DNA of 64,000 bases, taken from positions 1 to 64,000 of the forward strand of contig NZ_JBHLWB010000007.1 of assembly GCF_042433055.1 (NCBI RefSeq). Direction: 5' to 3'. The position numbers and the translations under genes were made by a program. The notes below the pieces were generated by a model. It did no database searches and was not told the origin of the DNA. It worked only from the letters and a program-made list of their open reading frames with translations. Shown here in pieces: positions 17,731-27,400 of this stretch (position 1 is its first letter; each line of letters begins with the position of its first letter). Source of the stretch: Gallibacterium trehalosifermentans (lineage in GTDB: Bacteria; Pseudomonadota; Gammaproteobacteria; Enterobacterales; Pasteurellaceae).

Positions 17731-18723
17731 ATGAAGAAAATTATTTTAAGTACGATTGCTTTATCATTAGGTTTGGGTTTAGGTTCTGTAGCACAAGCAA
17801 AAGATGTTCGTATTGGTGTAACCATTTATAAATATGATGATAACTTTATGTCATTAATGCGTAAAGAAATTAATAAAAATGCAGAGCAAATTTCAGGCAT
17901 TAAATTGTTAATGAATGACTCACAAAATGCACAATCAATTCAAAATGACCAAGTAGATGTGTTACTTTCTAAAGGTGTTAAAGCATTAGCCATCAACTTA
18001 GTTGACCCTTCAGCTGCACCAACCATTATTGCTAAAGCGAAATCAAGTAATGTGCCAGTGGTATTCTTCAATAAAGATCCAGGTCAAAAAGTTATTGATA
18101 GTTATGATAAAGCGTATTATGTCGGTACAGATCCAAAAGAATCAGGATTAATTCAAGGCGACTTAATTGCAAAACAATGGCAAGCGAATCCAGAATGGGA
18201 TTTAAATAAAGATGGTAAAATCCAATTTGTTTTATTAAAAGGTGAGCCAGGCCACCCAGATGCAGAAGCACGTACTAAATATGTTATTGAAGCGTTAAAT
18301 GCAAAAGGTATCCAAACTGAGCAACTCTTCTTAGATACAGGTATGTGGGACGCTGCAATGGCGAAAGATAAAACTGATGCATGGTTATCAAGTTCTAAAG
18401 CGAAAAATATTGAAGTCATTATCTCTAACAACGATGGTATGGCAATGGGCGCATTGGAAGCAACGAAATCTCACGGTAAAAAATTACCAATTTTTGGTGT
18501 AGATGCGTTACCTGAAGTTTTACAATTAATTAAGAAAGGTGAAATTGCGGGTACAGTATTAAACGATGGGGTAACGCAAGCTAAAGTTATTGTGGATTTT
18601 TCTAACAATCTAGCACATGGTAAAGAAGTAACAGAAGGAACGCAATGGGAAATGAATAATCGTTATATTCGTATTCCATATGTTGGTGTAGATGTAGATA
18701 ACTTAGGTGATTTTTTAAAGTAA
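17731..18723 (+). CDS. mglB: D-galactose/D-glucose-binding periplasmic protein
   Basis: Periplasmic receptor that delivers galactose or glucose to MglAC and can also serve chemotaxis in motile bacteria. The Sec signal peptide of 23 residues ends at VAQA, before KDVRIGVTIYKYDDNFM. The calcium loop DLNKDGKIQ is present. The 330 residues match the family. First gene of mglBAC, 213 bases downstream of galS with its own CRP-type promoter. A hairpin after the gene may keep its mRNA more abundant than mglA and mglC. Confidence 0.97.
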   Translation: MKKIILSTIALSLGLGLGSVAQAKDVRIGVTIYKYDDNFMSLMRKEINKNAEQISGIKLLMNDSQNAQSIQNDQVDVLLSKGVKALAINLVDPSAAPTIIAKAKSSNVPVVFFNKDPGQKVIDSYDKAYYVGTDPKESGLIQGDLIAKQWQANPEWDLNKDGKIQFVLLKGEPGHPDAEARTKYVIEALNAKGIQTEQLFLDTGMWDAAMAKDKTDAWLSSSKAKNIEVIISNNDGMAMGALEATKSHGKKLPIFGVDALPEVLQLIKKGEIAGTVLNDGVTQAKVIVDFSNNLAHGKEVTEGTQWEMNNRYIRIPYVGVDVDNLGDFLK

Positions 18724-18742
18724 TACCGTAATGTAAGTTCCT

Positions 18743-18763
18743 AGAGGGGATAATTTCCCCTCT
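18743..18763 (+). promoter_or_regulatory. Intercistronic hairpin mglB-mglA
   Basis: Perfect 8-bp stem AGAGGGGA / TCCCCTCT with a 5-base loop, 20 bases after the mglB stop. The following sequence is not a strong T run. It probably acts as an mRNA-stabilising or partial termination element that raises MglB over the membrane components. Confidence 0.7.
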
Positions 18764-18784
18764 TTCGTTAGTTTGGGGTTAGAT

Positions 18785-20302
18785 ATGTCAATGCAAGTCG
18801 AAAACCGAAGTGAAATACTGTTGGAAATGAAGAATGTGAGTAAATCATTTCCCGGTGTGAAAGCGCTCGATCATGCAAACTTAACGGTACGTTCATATTC
18901 CGTGCATGCATTAATGGGTGAAAATGGTGCAGGGAAATCAACATTACTGAAATGTCTGTTCGGTATTTACGCTAAAGATGAAGGACAGATCCTTTATCTT
19001 GGAAACACAGTTAATTTTAAAACATCAAAAGAAGCACTAGAGAATGGGATTTCGATGGTGCATCAAGAGTTAAACTTAGTTCGCCAAAGAAGTGTAATGG
19101 ATAACCTTTGGTTAGGTCGCTATCCTTTAAAAGCAGGATTTGTTGATCACGGTAAAATGTATCGTGATACTAAAACTATTTTTGAAGAGTTAGGAATAGA
19201 TATCGATCCAAAAGAAAAAGTCGCTAAATTATCTGTTTCACAAATGCAAATGATTGAAATTGCGAAAGCTTTCTCTTACAACGCAAAAATTGTGATCATG
19301 GACGAGCCAACCTCTTCTCTCTCTGAAAAAGAAGTGGATCACCTATTCAAGATTATTGATAAATTAAAAAATCGTGGTTGTGGGATCATTTATATTTCTC
19401 ACAAAATGGACGAAATTTTCAAAATTTGTGATGAAGTAACCATTTTACGAGATGGTAAATGGGTGAATACAGTTGCGATTAAAGATACCAATATGGATCA
19501 ACTGGTGGCAATGATGGTAGGACGTGAGCTCACACAACGTTTCCCAGAAAAACATAATGTGCCAAAAGAAACAATCTTAACGGTAGAACATTTAACAGCT
19601 AAAAACCAACCCTCAATTCAAGATGTCAGCTTTGAATTGCGTAAAGGGGAAATCTTAGGGATTGCAGGGTTAGTCGGAGCGAAACGAACAGATATCGTGG
19701 AAACCATTTTTGGTATTCGTGAAAAGAGAAGTGGTACGATCACTTTACATGGTAAAGAAATGCGTAACCGCAATGCGTTAGAAGCCATTAATAATGGTTT
19801 TGCATTAATTACTGAAGAGCGACGTTCAACAGGGATTTATGCAAATTTAAGTATTGAATTTAATTCATTGATTTCAAATATGAAAGCTTATCTAGGTAAG
19901 TTTGGTTTATTGAGTACTTCAAGAATGAAGAGTGATACACAATGGGTAATTGATTCAATGAATGTGAAAACGCCATCTCATCGTACTAATATCGGTTCAT
20001 TATCAGGTGGTAACCAACAAAAAGTGATTATCGGTCGTTGGTTATTAACACAACCCGAAATTTTAATGATGGACGAACCAACTCGTGGGATCGATGTTGG
20101 CGCGAAATTTGAAATTTACCAATTAATGATGCAGTTAGCCGAAAAAGATAAAGGAATCATTATGATCTCCTCTGAAATGCCTGAATTATTAGGTGTAACC
20201 GACAGAATTCTAGTGATGAGTAATGGTCGTGTTGCGGGGATTGTCGAAACGGCAAAAACTTCACAAGAAGAAATTTTGCAACTTGCTGCGAAATATTTAT
20301 AA
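18785..20302 (+). CDS. mglA: Galactose/methyl galactoside ABC transporter ATP-binding protein
   Basis: Energises MglC for sugar uptake. The protein is a tandem of two ABC domains, as in all CUT2-family sugar importers. The first Walker A is GENGAGKST with signature LSVSQMQ and Walker B IVIMDEPTSS. The second half has the degenerate Walker A GLVGAKRTD, signature LSGGNQQK and Walker B ILMMDEPTRG. I start at the ATG at 18785 (505 residues); an in-frame TTG at 18773 has less support. Confidence 0.96.
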   Translation: MSMQVENRSEILLEMKNVSKSFPGVKALDHANLTVRSYSVHALMGENGAGKSTLLKCLFGIYAKDEGQILYLGNTVNFKTSKEALENGISMVHQELNLVRQRSVMDNLWLGRYPLKAGFVDHGKMYRDTKTIFEELGIDIDPKEKVAKLSVSQMQMIEIAKAFSYNAKIVIMDEPTSSLSEKEVDHLFKIIDKLKNRGCGIIYISHKMDEIFKICDEVTILRDGKWVNTVAIKDTNMDQLVAMMVGRELTQRFPEKHNVPKETILTVEHLTAKNQPSIQDVSFELRKGEILGIAGLVGAKRTDIVETIFGIREKRSGTITLHGKEMRNRNALEAINNGFALITEERRSTGIYANLSIEFNSLISNMKAYLGKFGLLSTSRMKSDTQWVIDSMNVKTPSHRTNIGSLSGGNQQKVIIGRWLLTQPEILMMDEPTRGIDVGAKFEIYQLMMQLAEKDKGIIMISSEMPELLGVTDRILVMSNGRVAGIVETAKTSQEEILQLAAKYL

Positions 20303-20322
20303 GTTGATAAAAGGATTGAATT

Positions 20323-21333
20323 ATGGCTGGTATTCAACAAAAAAAATCACTAGATTTTATGAAACAAAATGCGATTTATTTTGTTCTTTTAATCTTATTA
20401 GGTGTTATCGTTTCTCAAGATGATACTTTCTTAAGCTTACTTAACTTTAGTAACATTCTTACGCAATCATCAGTTAGGCTAATTATTGCACTTGGTATGG
20501 CAGGAATCTTGATTAGCCAAGGAACAGATTTATCTGCAGGTCGTCAGGTTGGTCTTGCAGCGGTAGTATCAGCAACCATGTTGCAGGCATTAGATAATAC
20601 CAATCGTGTTTTCCCTAATTTAGCTGAAATGCCAATTCCTGTTGTGATCTTAATTGTCTGTGGAATTGGCGCTATTATTGGTATGCTCAATGGATTAATT
20701 GTTGCTTATCTCAATGTAACCCCGTTTATTGCAACATTAGGTACAATGATTATCGTATACGGTGCTAACTCACTTTACTATGATGCAGTAGGTTCTTCTC
20801 CTATTGCTGGTTTTAGCAAATCATTTTCTGATTTTACGCAAGGGTTTATCCAGCTAGGAGATTTCAAACTCTCCTACATTACTATTTATGCTGCGATTGC
20901 GGCGTTTTTTATCTGGGTAGTATGGAACAAGACTCGTTTTGGTAAAAATATGTTTGCTATTGGCGGCAATCCAGAAGCTGCACGTGTATCAGGGGTAAAC
21001 GTTGCCCGTAACTTAATCTTTGTTTATGTCCTAGCTGGGGCATTCTATGGTTTTGCTGGTATGTTAGAAGGTGGACGTATCGGTAGTGCAACAAATAACC
21101 TTGGTTTTATGTATGAGTTAGATGCTATCGCTGCTTGTGTAGTTGGTGGGGTATCTTTCGCTGGTGGTGTAGGAACAGTAATTGGGGTGATTACTGGGGT
21201 AATTATCTTTACTGTTATCAACTATGGTTTAACATATATTGGCGTTAACCCATATTGGCAATATATTATCAAAGGTACCATTATTATCTTAGCGGTAGCA
21301 ATTGACTCATTAAAATATGCTAAGAAGAAATAA
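20323..21333 (+). CDS. mglC: Galactose/methyl galactoside ABC transporter permease
   Basis: Inner-membrane channel of the MglBAC importer. The 336 residues form about 8-10 hydrophobic segments. The CUT2 permease family phrase GTDLSAGRQVGLAAV and the cytoplasmic-loop motif GGNPEAARVSGVNV that contacts the ATPase are visible. It begins 21 bases after mglA with AAAGGA upstream. Last gene of the operon, followed by a strong terminator. Confidence 0.97.
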   Translation: MAGIQQKKSLDFMKQNAIYFVLLILLGVIVSQDDTFLSLLNFSNILTQSSVRLIIALGMAGILISQGTDLSAGRQVGLAAVVSATMLQALDNTNRVFPNLAEMPIPVVILIVCGIGAIIGMLNGLIVAYLNVTPFIATLGTMIIVYGANSLYYDAVGSSPIAGFSKSFSDFTQGFIQLGDFKLSYITIYAAIAAFFIWVVWNKTRFGKNMFAIGGNPEAARVSGVNVARNLIFVYVLAGAFYGFAGMLEGGRIGSATNNLGFMYELDAIAACVVGGVSFAGGVGTVIGVITGVIIFTVINYGLTYIGVNPYWQYIIKGTIIILAVAIDSLKYAKKK

Positions 21334-21381
21334 TTGCTAATAAACTCATTGTAAATTCCTTGTTAATTTTAAAGTCGGTTT

Positions 21382-21418
21382 CTGCACCTTAACAGTTATT
21401 GTGAGGTGCAGTTTTTTT
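21382..21418 (+). terminator. Rho-independent terminator of mglBAC
   Basis: CTGCACCT / AGGTGCAG stem followed by seven T residues, about 50 bases after the mglC stop. Confidence 0.9.
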
Positions 21419-21505
21419 ATTGTGCGAGTAATTAAGAATACCCTATTCATCAATGAGAATTGATAGTATGCTTATGCAGTATTATTCAAGTAAAGGTGAA
21501 TTACT

Positions 21506-21901
21506 ATGAAAAAAGCACTTCCACTGATCATTTCTATTGCTTTACTTGCTGGTTGTGCATTATCGCCAGAAGAACAGCGAGCAATGGAAAAGGCAAAAAT
21601 TCGTCAGCAGCAAGCCTTACAAGTATCATTAGCAAAACAATGTGATGTAGAAACTGCCTCACTGATGCAGCGCCATTTTGATCAAGATATTGGCTTAACT
21701 GAAAAACAACAGAAACGATTTGAAGCAGAATATACCAAGAAAGTAAATGCCCCCATGTTCCAAGCTTGCTATAAATTAGCCTTGCAAAATTATATGGCAG
21801 AAAAACAAATTAGACAGATGGAATTAGAAAGACAATTTTATGATGATTATCCTCCTTATGATTTAAGACCTCGTTGGCGAAGACATCGGTTATATTGGTG
21901 A
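21506..21901 (+). CDS. Small predicted lipoprotein of unknown function
   Basis: 131 residues. A lipoprotein signal peptide is clear: basic N-terminus MKKALP, hydrophobic stretch, and lipobox LAGC with the lipidated Cys at residue 17. The residue after Cys is Ala, which permits outer-membrane sorting under the +2 rule. The mature part is helical and charged with two further Cys (about 46 and 92) and ends in an aromatic/Arg-rich tail. I do not recognise a domain. Single plus-strand gene between mglC and the convergent ggt, with AAAGG upstream of the ATG. Confidence 0.8.
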   Translation: MKKALPLIISIALLAGCALSPEEQRAMEKAKIRQQQALQVSLAKQCDVETASLMQRHFDQDIGLTEKQQKRFEAEYTKKVNAPMFQACYKLALQNYMAEKQIRQMELERQFYDDYPPYDLRPRWRRHRLYW

Positions 21902-21927
21902 GAATATTGAATTGTAATAATATAAAT

Positions 21928-21950
21928 AAGGTCGGAAAGTATCCGACCTT
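21928..21950. terminator. Bidirectional hairpin between the lipoprotein gene and ggt
   Basis: AAGGTCGGA / TCCGACCTT perfect 9-bp stem with loop AAGTA, followed by AATTTT on the plus strand. Its core GTCGGA...AAGTATCCGAC closely matches the two palindromes flanking the SRPBCC gene (49995 and 50552), so it may also be a member of a short intergenic repeat. Confidence 0.75.
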
Positions 21951-21960
21951 AATTTTAGGA

Positions 21961-23742
21961 TTAATAGCCTAAAGTTGCTCCATCAGGATTACGTGGATCA
22001 GATGCACCATAGAAACCATCATCTCTTGCTTGGATAATTTGTACACGTCCCATAGTGGCTTTAGTAACTACTTTATATCCTTGTTTTTCAAGGAGATGAA
22101 TTGTATCGGGGCTAATTCCCTCTTCGATACGTAATTCATCTGGTAACCATTGATGATGCACACGAGGGATATTGATTGCTTCAGCAACATTCATATCATA
22201 ATCAATGGTATTTAAAATACTTTGTAACACGGTTGTAATGATGCGGGCACCACCTGGACTACCTGTAACTAACCAAGGTTTGTTATCTTTCATCACAATG
22301 GTTGGTGTCATAGAAGATAACGGTCTTTTCTTCGCTTCAATTGCATTCGCTGTACCGCCAATTAAGCCAAAGGCATTTGGTACACCAGGTTTGGAAGAAA
22401 AATCATCCATTTCATTATTGAGTAAGATTCCTGTACCTTGGGCAACAATGCCTGTTCCAAAATTGAGATTTAGGGTGTAAGTTACGGCAACAGCATTACC
22501 AAATTTATCCATAATGGAGTAGTGTGTGGTTTGATCACTTTCGTAAGGCTGAGGTTTACCTGGTTTTATTTCGCTAGATGGAATAATTTTATCATCTTGG
22601 ATTTTTTGTGCTAATTCGTTAGCATATTTCTTTGAAATTAACCCTTGTAATGGAATTTTAACAAAGTCAGGATCGCCTAAATATTCGGAACGATCTGCAT
22701 AAGCTAATTTCATCGCTTCCGCATAATGCTGAATTGCTTTAGCACTATTTACGCCATATTCATTTAATGGATAACGTTCTAAGATATTTAAAATTTGTAC
22801 TAGATGAGCACCGCCTGAACTTGGTGGCGGCATAGTAACAATTTTATAACCACGATATTCACCTGTAACAGGTTTGCGTTCTGCTACTTGGTAACTTTTC
22901 ATATCTTCTAATGAGATTAAACCACCATGTTTTTCCATTTCTTTCACAATTTTTTCTGCGATTTCACCCTCATAAAAGGCTTTAGCTCCTTGTTTTGCGA
23001 TCAAACGTAAGGAGTGAGCAAGATCTTTTTGAATTAAGCGATCACCACTTGTTAACGGTGCCTCATCTTTAAAGAAAATTGCTTTTGTGCTTTCCCATTT
23101 ACCCAAGTTATCTTTTTCGACTGCAAGGGTTTTACCGAGAGTATCACTAATAATGAAGCCGTTTTCAGCTAGTTTAATAGCAGGTTCAATGACTTTTTCT
23201 AATGGCATTGTTCCCCATTTTTTCAGTGCGTATTCCATACCTGCAACGGTACCAGGAACACCAACAGCAAAGTGAGTAAAGAGGGATTTTCCATCTACCA
23301 CATTACCTTTTTCATCTAAGTACATATCTTTATCTGCTTTTAGTGGAGCAACTTCACGGAAGTCAATAGCAAAATCTTCACCTGTTTTGGCATCATGCAG
23401 CACCATAAAACCACCACCACCGATATTGCCCGCATTTGGTAACACTACTGCTAAAGCAAAACCTACTGCTACCGCAGCATCGATAGCATTACCGCCTTGT
23501 TTTAGAATGGATAATCCAACTTCTGTGGCGAGATGTTGTTCAGTTGCAACCATTCCATTCTTACCATAGATAGGATGAAAAATATCTTTACTACTGTCAT
23601 AGCGTTGAGCTGCGGCAATAGTTTGAGTGCTTATTTGATCATTGGCAAGTACTATATTCGCTTGAACATTCAGGGTAATTAGAGGAAGAGAGAGCAATAA
23701 TGGTAATAAACTTTTTTTGAAAAGTGATGAGTGTTTTTTCAT
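21961..23742 (-). CDS. ggt: Gamma-glutamyltransferase
   Basis: Periplasmic enzyme that cleaves or transfers the gamma-glutamyl group of glutathione and glutamine; made as a precursor that self-cleaves into large and small subunits. Signal peptide of about 28 residues (hydrophobic core LLPLLLSLPLITLNVQA). The N-terminal GGNAIDAAVAVGFALAV is typical. The cleavage and catalytic Thr opens TTHYS at about residue 401, followed by GNAVAVTYTLN; the small-subunit oxyanion glycines appear in RPLSSMTPTIV and GSPGGARI. The 593 residues are full length. Minus-strand single gene; AAGGA precedes the start. It may support glutathione or glutamine scavenging in the host. Confidence 0.96.
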   Translation of the reverse strand: MKKHSSLFKKSLLPLLLSLPLITLNVQANIVLANDQISTQTIAAAQRYDSSKDIFHPIYGKNGMVATEQHLATEVGLSILKQGGNAIDAAVAVGFALAVVLPNAGNIGGGGFMVLHDAKTGEDFAIDFREVAPLKADKDMYLDEKGNVVDGKSLFTHFAVGVPGTVAGMEYALKKWGTMPLEKVIEPAIKLAENGFIISDTLGKTLAVEKDNLGKWESTKAIFFKDEAPLTSGDRLIQKDLAHSLRLIAKQGAKAFYEGEIAEKIVKEMEKHGGLISLEDMKSYQVAERKPVTGEYRGYKIVTMPPPSSGGAHLVQILNILERYPLNEYGVNSAKAIQHYAEAMKLAYADRSEYLGDPDFVKIPLQGLISKKYANELAQKIQDDKIIPSSEIKPGKPQPYESDQTTHYSIMDKFGNAVAVTYTLNLNFGTGIVAQGTGILLNNEMDDFSSKPGVPNAFGLIGGTANAIEAKKRPLSSMTPTIVMKDNKPWLVTGSPGGARIITTVLQSILNTIDYDMNVAEAINIPRVHHQWLPDELRIEEGISPDTIHLLEKQGYKVVTKATMGRVQIIQARDDGFYGASDPRNPDGATLGY

Positions 23743-24341
23743 ATTATTTTCCTTGTTTATGATAGTAATTGTAAGAAATTATTTTTAACAAATTGATTAC
23801 AATATTGCAAATAAAAAATGATGAGCGAAATAGTATTGGGATTAGTTAATATTGTTTTATGCTCCGCTGAGAATAATGCCTTGTTTTGTAATTTCTGTGT
23901 AGTCCAAAGCCTGTGCTCCGTTTTGCCGAAACCCACGTTGCATAAGATTTTTTTGTCCATTTTAATAACTTCTCAATCATGCCAATGTAAATGAATTGGG
24001 AAGAAATATGTTGCTCTCAAAGGGTAAGAGCTTGCCCAAAATTATGATAAATAAGGTGAAATTAAGAGAGTAGTTTGCTATCGCCCTTATGAATTAGACA
24101 GAGAAAATGATTGCTAATACATTGAGAGTTAGTAGTGTTAAGGACTAGTTATCAGGAAAAAGGCTACTGAATGGATTAGATTTAATTGCATTAATGGGTA
24201 TTTCTCCTCATATTAGGCAACTTATTTGGGGAACATCTAAAGTTGAACAATGTTATCAAGATGTGCAAATAATTATTACAACAAATATAATGTCTCCTAC
24301 TTAATAATATATAACAATCAGAAAATATTTCTTATGATATA
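23743..24341. other. Gene-poor interval between ggt and tpsA with probable relics
   Basis: About 600 bases upstream of ggt and downstream of tpsA. On the minus strand, 23757-23960 holds a 67-codon open frame with no recognised domain. Its segment around 23870-23945 reads open in more than one frame, as dispersed non-coding repeats often do. On the plus strand, 24149-24304 holds a 51-codon open stretch without a good start. The ggt promoter should lie in the first 150 bases. No tRNA or insertion sequence end was seen. Confidence 0.5.
24149..24304 (+). pseudogene. Possible gene remnant (51-codon open stretch)
   Basis: Open stretch following an in-frame TAG, reading LSGKRLLNGLDLIALMGISP and ending at TAA. 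The only internal ATG gives 36 residues and has no clear ribosome site. The residue mix looks protein-like, but I do not recognise a family. It could be the decayed 3' end of a lost gene or chance. Confidence 0.25.
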
Positions 24342-24380
24342 AAAATAGTTTAAAGCACTTATAGCGCTTTAAACTATTTT
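24342..24380 (-). terminator. Rho-independent terminator of the tpsBA operon
   Basis: Long perfect 15-bp stem AAAATAGTTTAAAGC / GCTTTAAACTATTTT with a 9-base loop, 35 bases past the tpsA stop. On the minus strand the stem ends in TTTTT. It shows that the current tpsA stop is followed by an orderly transcript end. Confidence 0.88.
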
Positions 24381-24414
24381 GAATCAAGAATATATTTGAT
24401 ATGGAATAAATTAG

Positions 24415-27400
24415 TTAAGGTTTTTTATTTTCAGAAGATGATTCATTTTGTTGTGTTTCATGTAGAATCATATTAGCAATAGCTGTACTAATTTTACTAC
24501 CTTTTATTACTGCACCATTTAATGTGGCGTTTTTACCATCACGTAAAGTTGCTTTATTACCTTTTGTAATAGTAGAAAGTTTCGTAATAAGAGTATTATC
24601 TTCGTCAGCATTTTCATTTTCTTCTGTTTCTTCTATTTGAATTTCTTCTATATCAATGGTTACTGCCTCATTATTTAAATTCGCTATACTCAAATTATTA
24701 TTTATATTTCTTTGAATATAAAAATTACGTAATGCGGTATACATATAATCTGAGTTAAGCCAAGTTTCCTTATCAGTAAATAGCAAATTATCCTCTATTT
24801 TTGGATTAGATGGATATAGAGTATTTTCTGGTATACTATTGTTATTTTCTGATGGCTGATCAGAGACTATTGGTAATTTATTTGTGGTAGTGATTGGGCG
24901 CTGTGCCAAATCTTTCACTATTTGTTGATAGTTTGTATGTTCAACATATTGCGCAACAGGAATATCCATATCCTCGCGGACTTCCTTTTGATATGGTTTA
25001 TTATCGCTCCAATGGCGTGTGTAATAACGATCTAAACCACCATTCCATTGGATATAACTCCGACGTTGGATACCCTTATCAATATTTATTTTAATTCCGG
25101 TGGCATCAATATTTTGGGCATGTGTTTGATCAGGTAAATGCGCTGCAATAATAATACTTTTATCATTGATAAAATTTTCTCCTTGAAATGTAATATTTCC
25201 TTTAGCGAGAATTTTGCCTGGTTTACTTGTGTTAATAACATCTTGTATTACTTGTCTCTCTTCAACAACAATATCGTCAAAATTGGTATAAATATTTGTT
25301 TTATTTAATTTGCTATTATGTTGATCAATAGCTTTCCCTAACTTGAGATATTTCTCTGCAATTTTATTATTCCAATCATCAGATGATACACCTGTAGGTG
25401 CTGTAGTCGGAGCTTCAATATTAAAATATGTCCAGATAGGGCTATCTGCTGAATAAATTGAAGCAGGATTAATTGGACAATCGCCTCCAGAATTATTGGT
25501 AGTACAAAGTTGTGTATTTGGATATGGTAATAAATGTCCATCAAATACATTATTTTCAGGTAATGTAGTTGGCATTGAATAATTGTGTGGAGCAACTCTT
25601 CCTGCTTTACTAAAATCAATCCATTTTAATAAATTCCAATTAATGAGTTGTTCACTATTCTCTGGACGGAGATAGTGATATGTTAAATTATCAGTGCTAA
25701 TTACTTCAGCTTTCGTTGTGAAATGACGATTAGTGTTGTTTATATTATTAATATTTAAACTAATATTTTTTTCTGCTTCAATAATACTACTGTCATTATC
25801 TAAACGCTCCCCCTGCCCCGTTGCATGGTTATCCTTATCCAACGTACGACCAAACACAATGTCGCCACCACTGTAAATCGAGGCGCCACCTTTTTTATTG
25901 GCTTCATACTGTGTCGTTCGATTGGTAACATTCATAACTCCAATGTCTAACCGTTTTCGTGCTGCAATCACCGCAGCATGGGTATCCTCAGTACGTTCAT
26001 CTTGATTGAGGAGACTGTCTGCTTGTAACGCAATGTGGTCGCCATAAATGCGTCCTGTGCCAATATTGTCAATGTGCTTGGCTTGAATGTGCGTTATGCT
26101 GCTATTGTCATCAGCATAACTGTTAATCAGACCACGATTGTCTAAGGTATCTTCAAGGGTGAGCGCGACCGCACCACTTTGTATTTCACCACTTGTGGGT
26201 TGTTGTAAGGTGCGCGCTTGAATGGTTGTGCTTTGTTTAGCGCTCACTGTCCCTGCTTGGCGAACCGCTTTTGGCGTATGTAGCGTGATATTCCCTTGCT
26301 GCGCAAGCATGTTGGCGTTAGCTTGGTTTTCGATTGTGTCGCGGGTAACGATGTTCACATTTTGCTTTGCCCCAATATACCCACTATTGATAATCTGCCC
26401 TTGACTATCAATCACCACATCGCCCGCTGCTGCACCAATATGTCCTGCATTGCGCACACCTAACCCGCTTTCCGTCCCAATCAGGTGGATTTGATTGGCA
26501 TACATGCCACCTAACTCAGCAACATCTACCGCATACCCCTGAGATGCTGTTACTTCACTGCCACGAATCACTTGGAGGCTACTGGCACTTTTTGTTGATT
26601 GTGCTGGAACCTGATTTTGCCCCGTGGTAACCGTTAATTGATTTGCCCAAATCCCCGCATTGACATTCACTTCTTTGGCGATAATCTCGGTGTAGTCTTG
26701 TCGATGGCTATCTAACCCTCGCCCCGATACCGTTATCTCACCCTGTTCAACTCGATACCCTTTTACTTGCCCATTTTCAAGCTGAACTTGCCCTGTGGTC
26801 ATTGTACTGCGTCTTGCATTGATAAAACCACACCCCTCACAATGAATACCATTCGGGTTGGCGATAATCACCTCTGCTTTGCTTCCCGCCACTTCAATAT
26901 AGCCTTTTAATTGACTTGGCTTGCTGGCATTGACTTCGTTTAAAATCACTTTTGCTTCACCGCCCACTAAGTAAGGATTGGCTTGTACCCAACCACCTTG
27001 TTCGGTTTTTACATTTTTGCGGCTGTTATTGAGAATCGCCCCACGAGTATTGACATCAAATTGTTGGTATTTGTTATGTGATAAGCCTTTGTCATTGGGC
27101 GTTTGGATATTAACTTGTGGTAAGCCATTGGCGGTTTGTAACACAATCGGTTGTTGGCTTTTTGGTGCCTGACTATCGGCACGGATTTGGAGTTCATCAG
27201 CAACTGCGCTAGCGGAAAAAGAGGAGACCGCCAAAACGCCTAACAGGCTATAAAGTCCCATCATTAACGGGGTTAATCTCCAGTGAATCAGCATGCGAGA
27301 GAGATTGGTAAAAACGCGATTGCCTGATTGAGGTGCTTTCCCTATTTTAGTTGTTATCTCGGAAACGACAACGAAACGTTGTAAGAGTCTGTTAAAGATG

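Noticed and set aside
23757..23960. 67-codon minus-strand open frame upstream of ggt
   Set aside because: No domain, and the segment reads open in other frames; more like non-coding repeat sequence.
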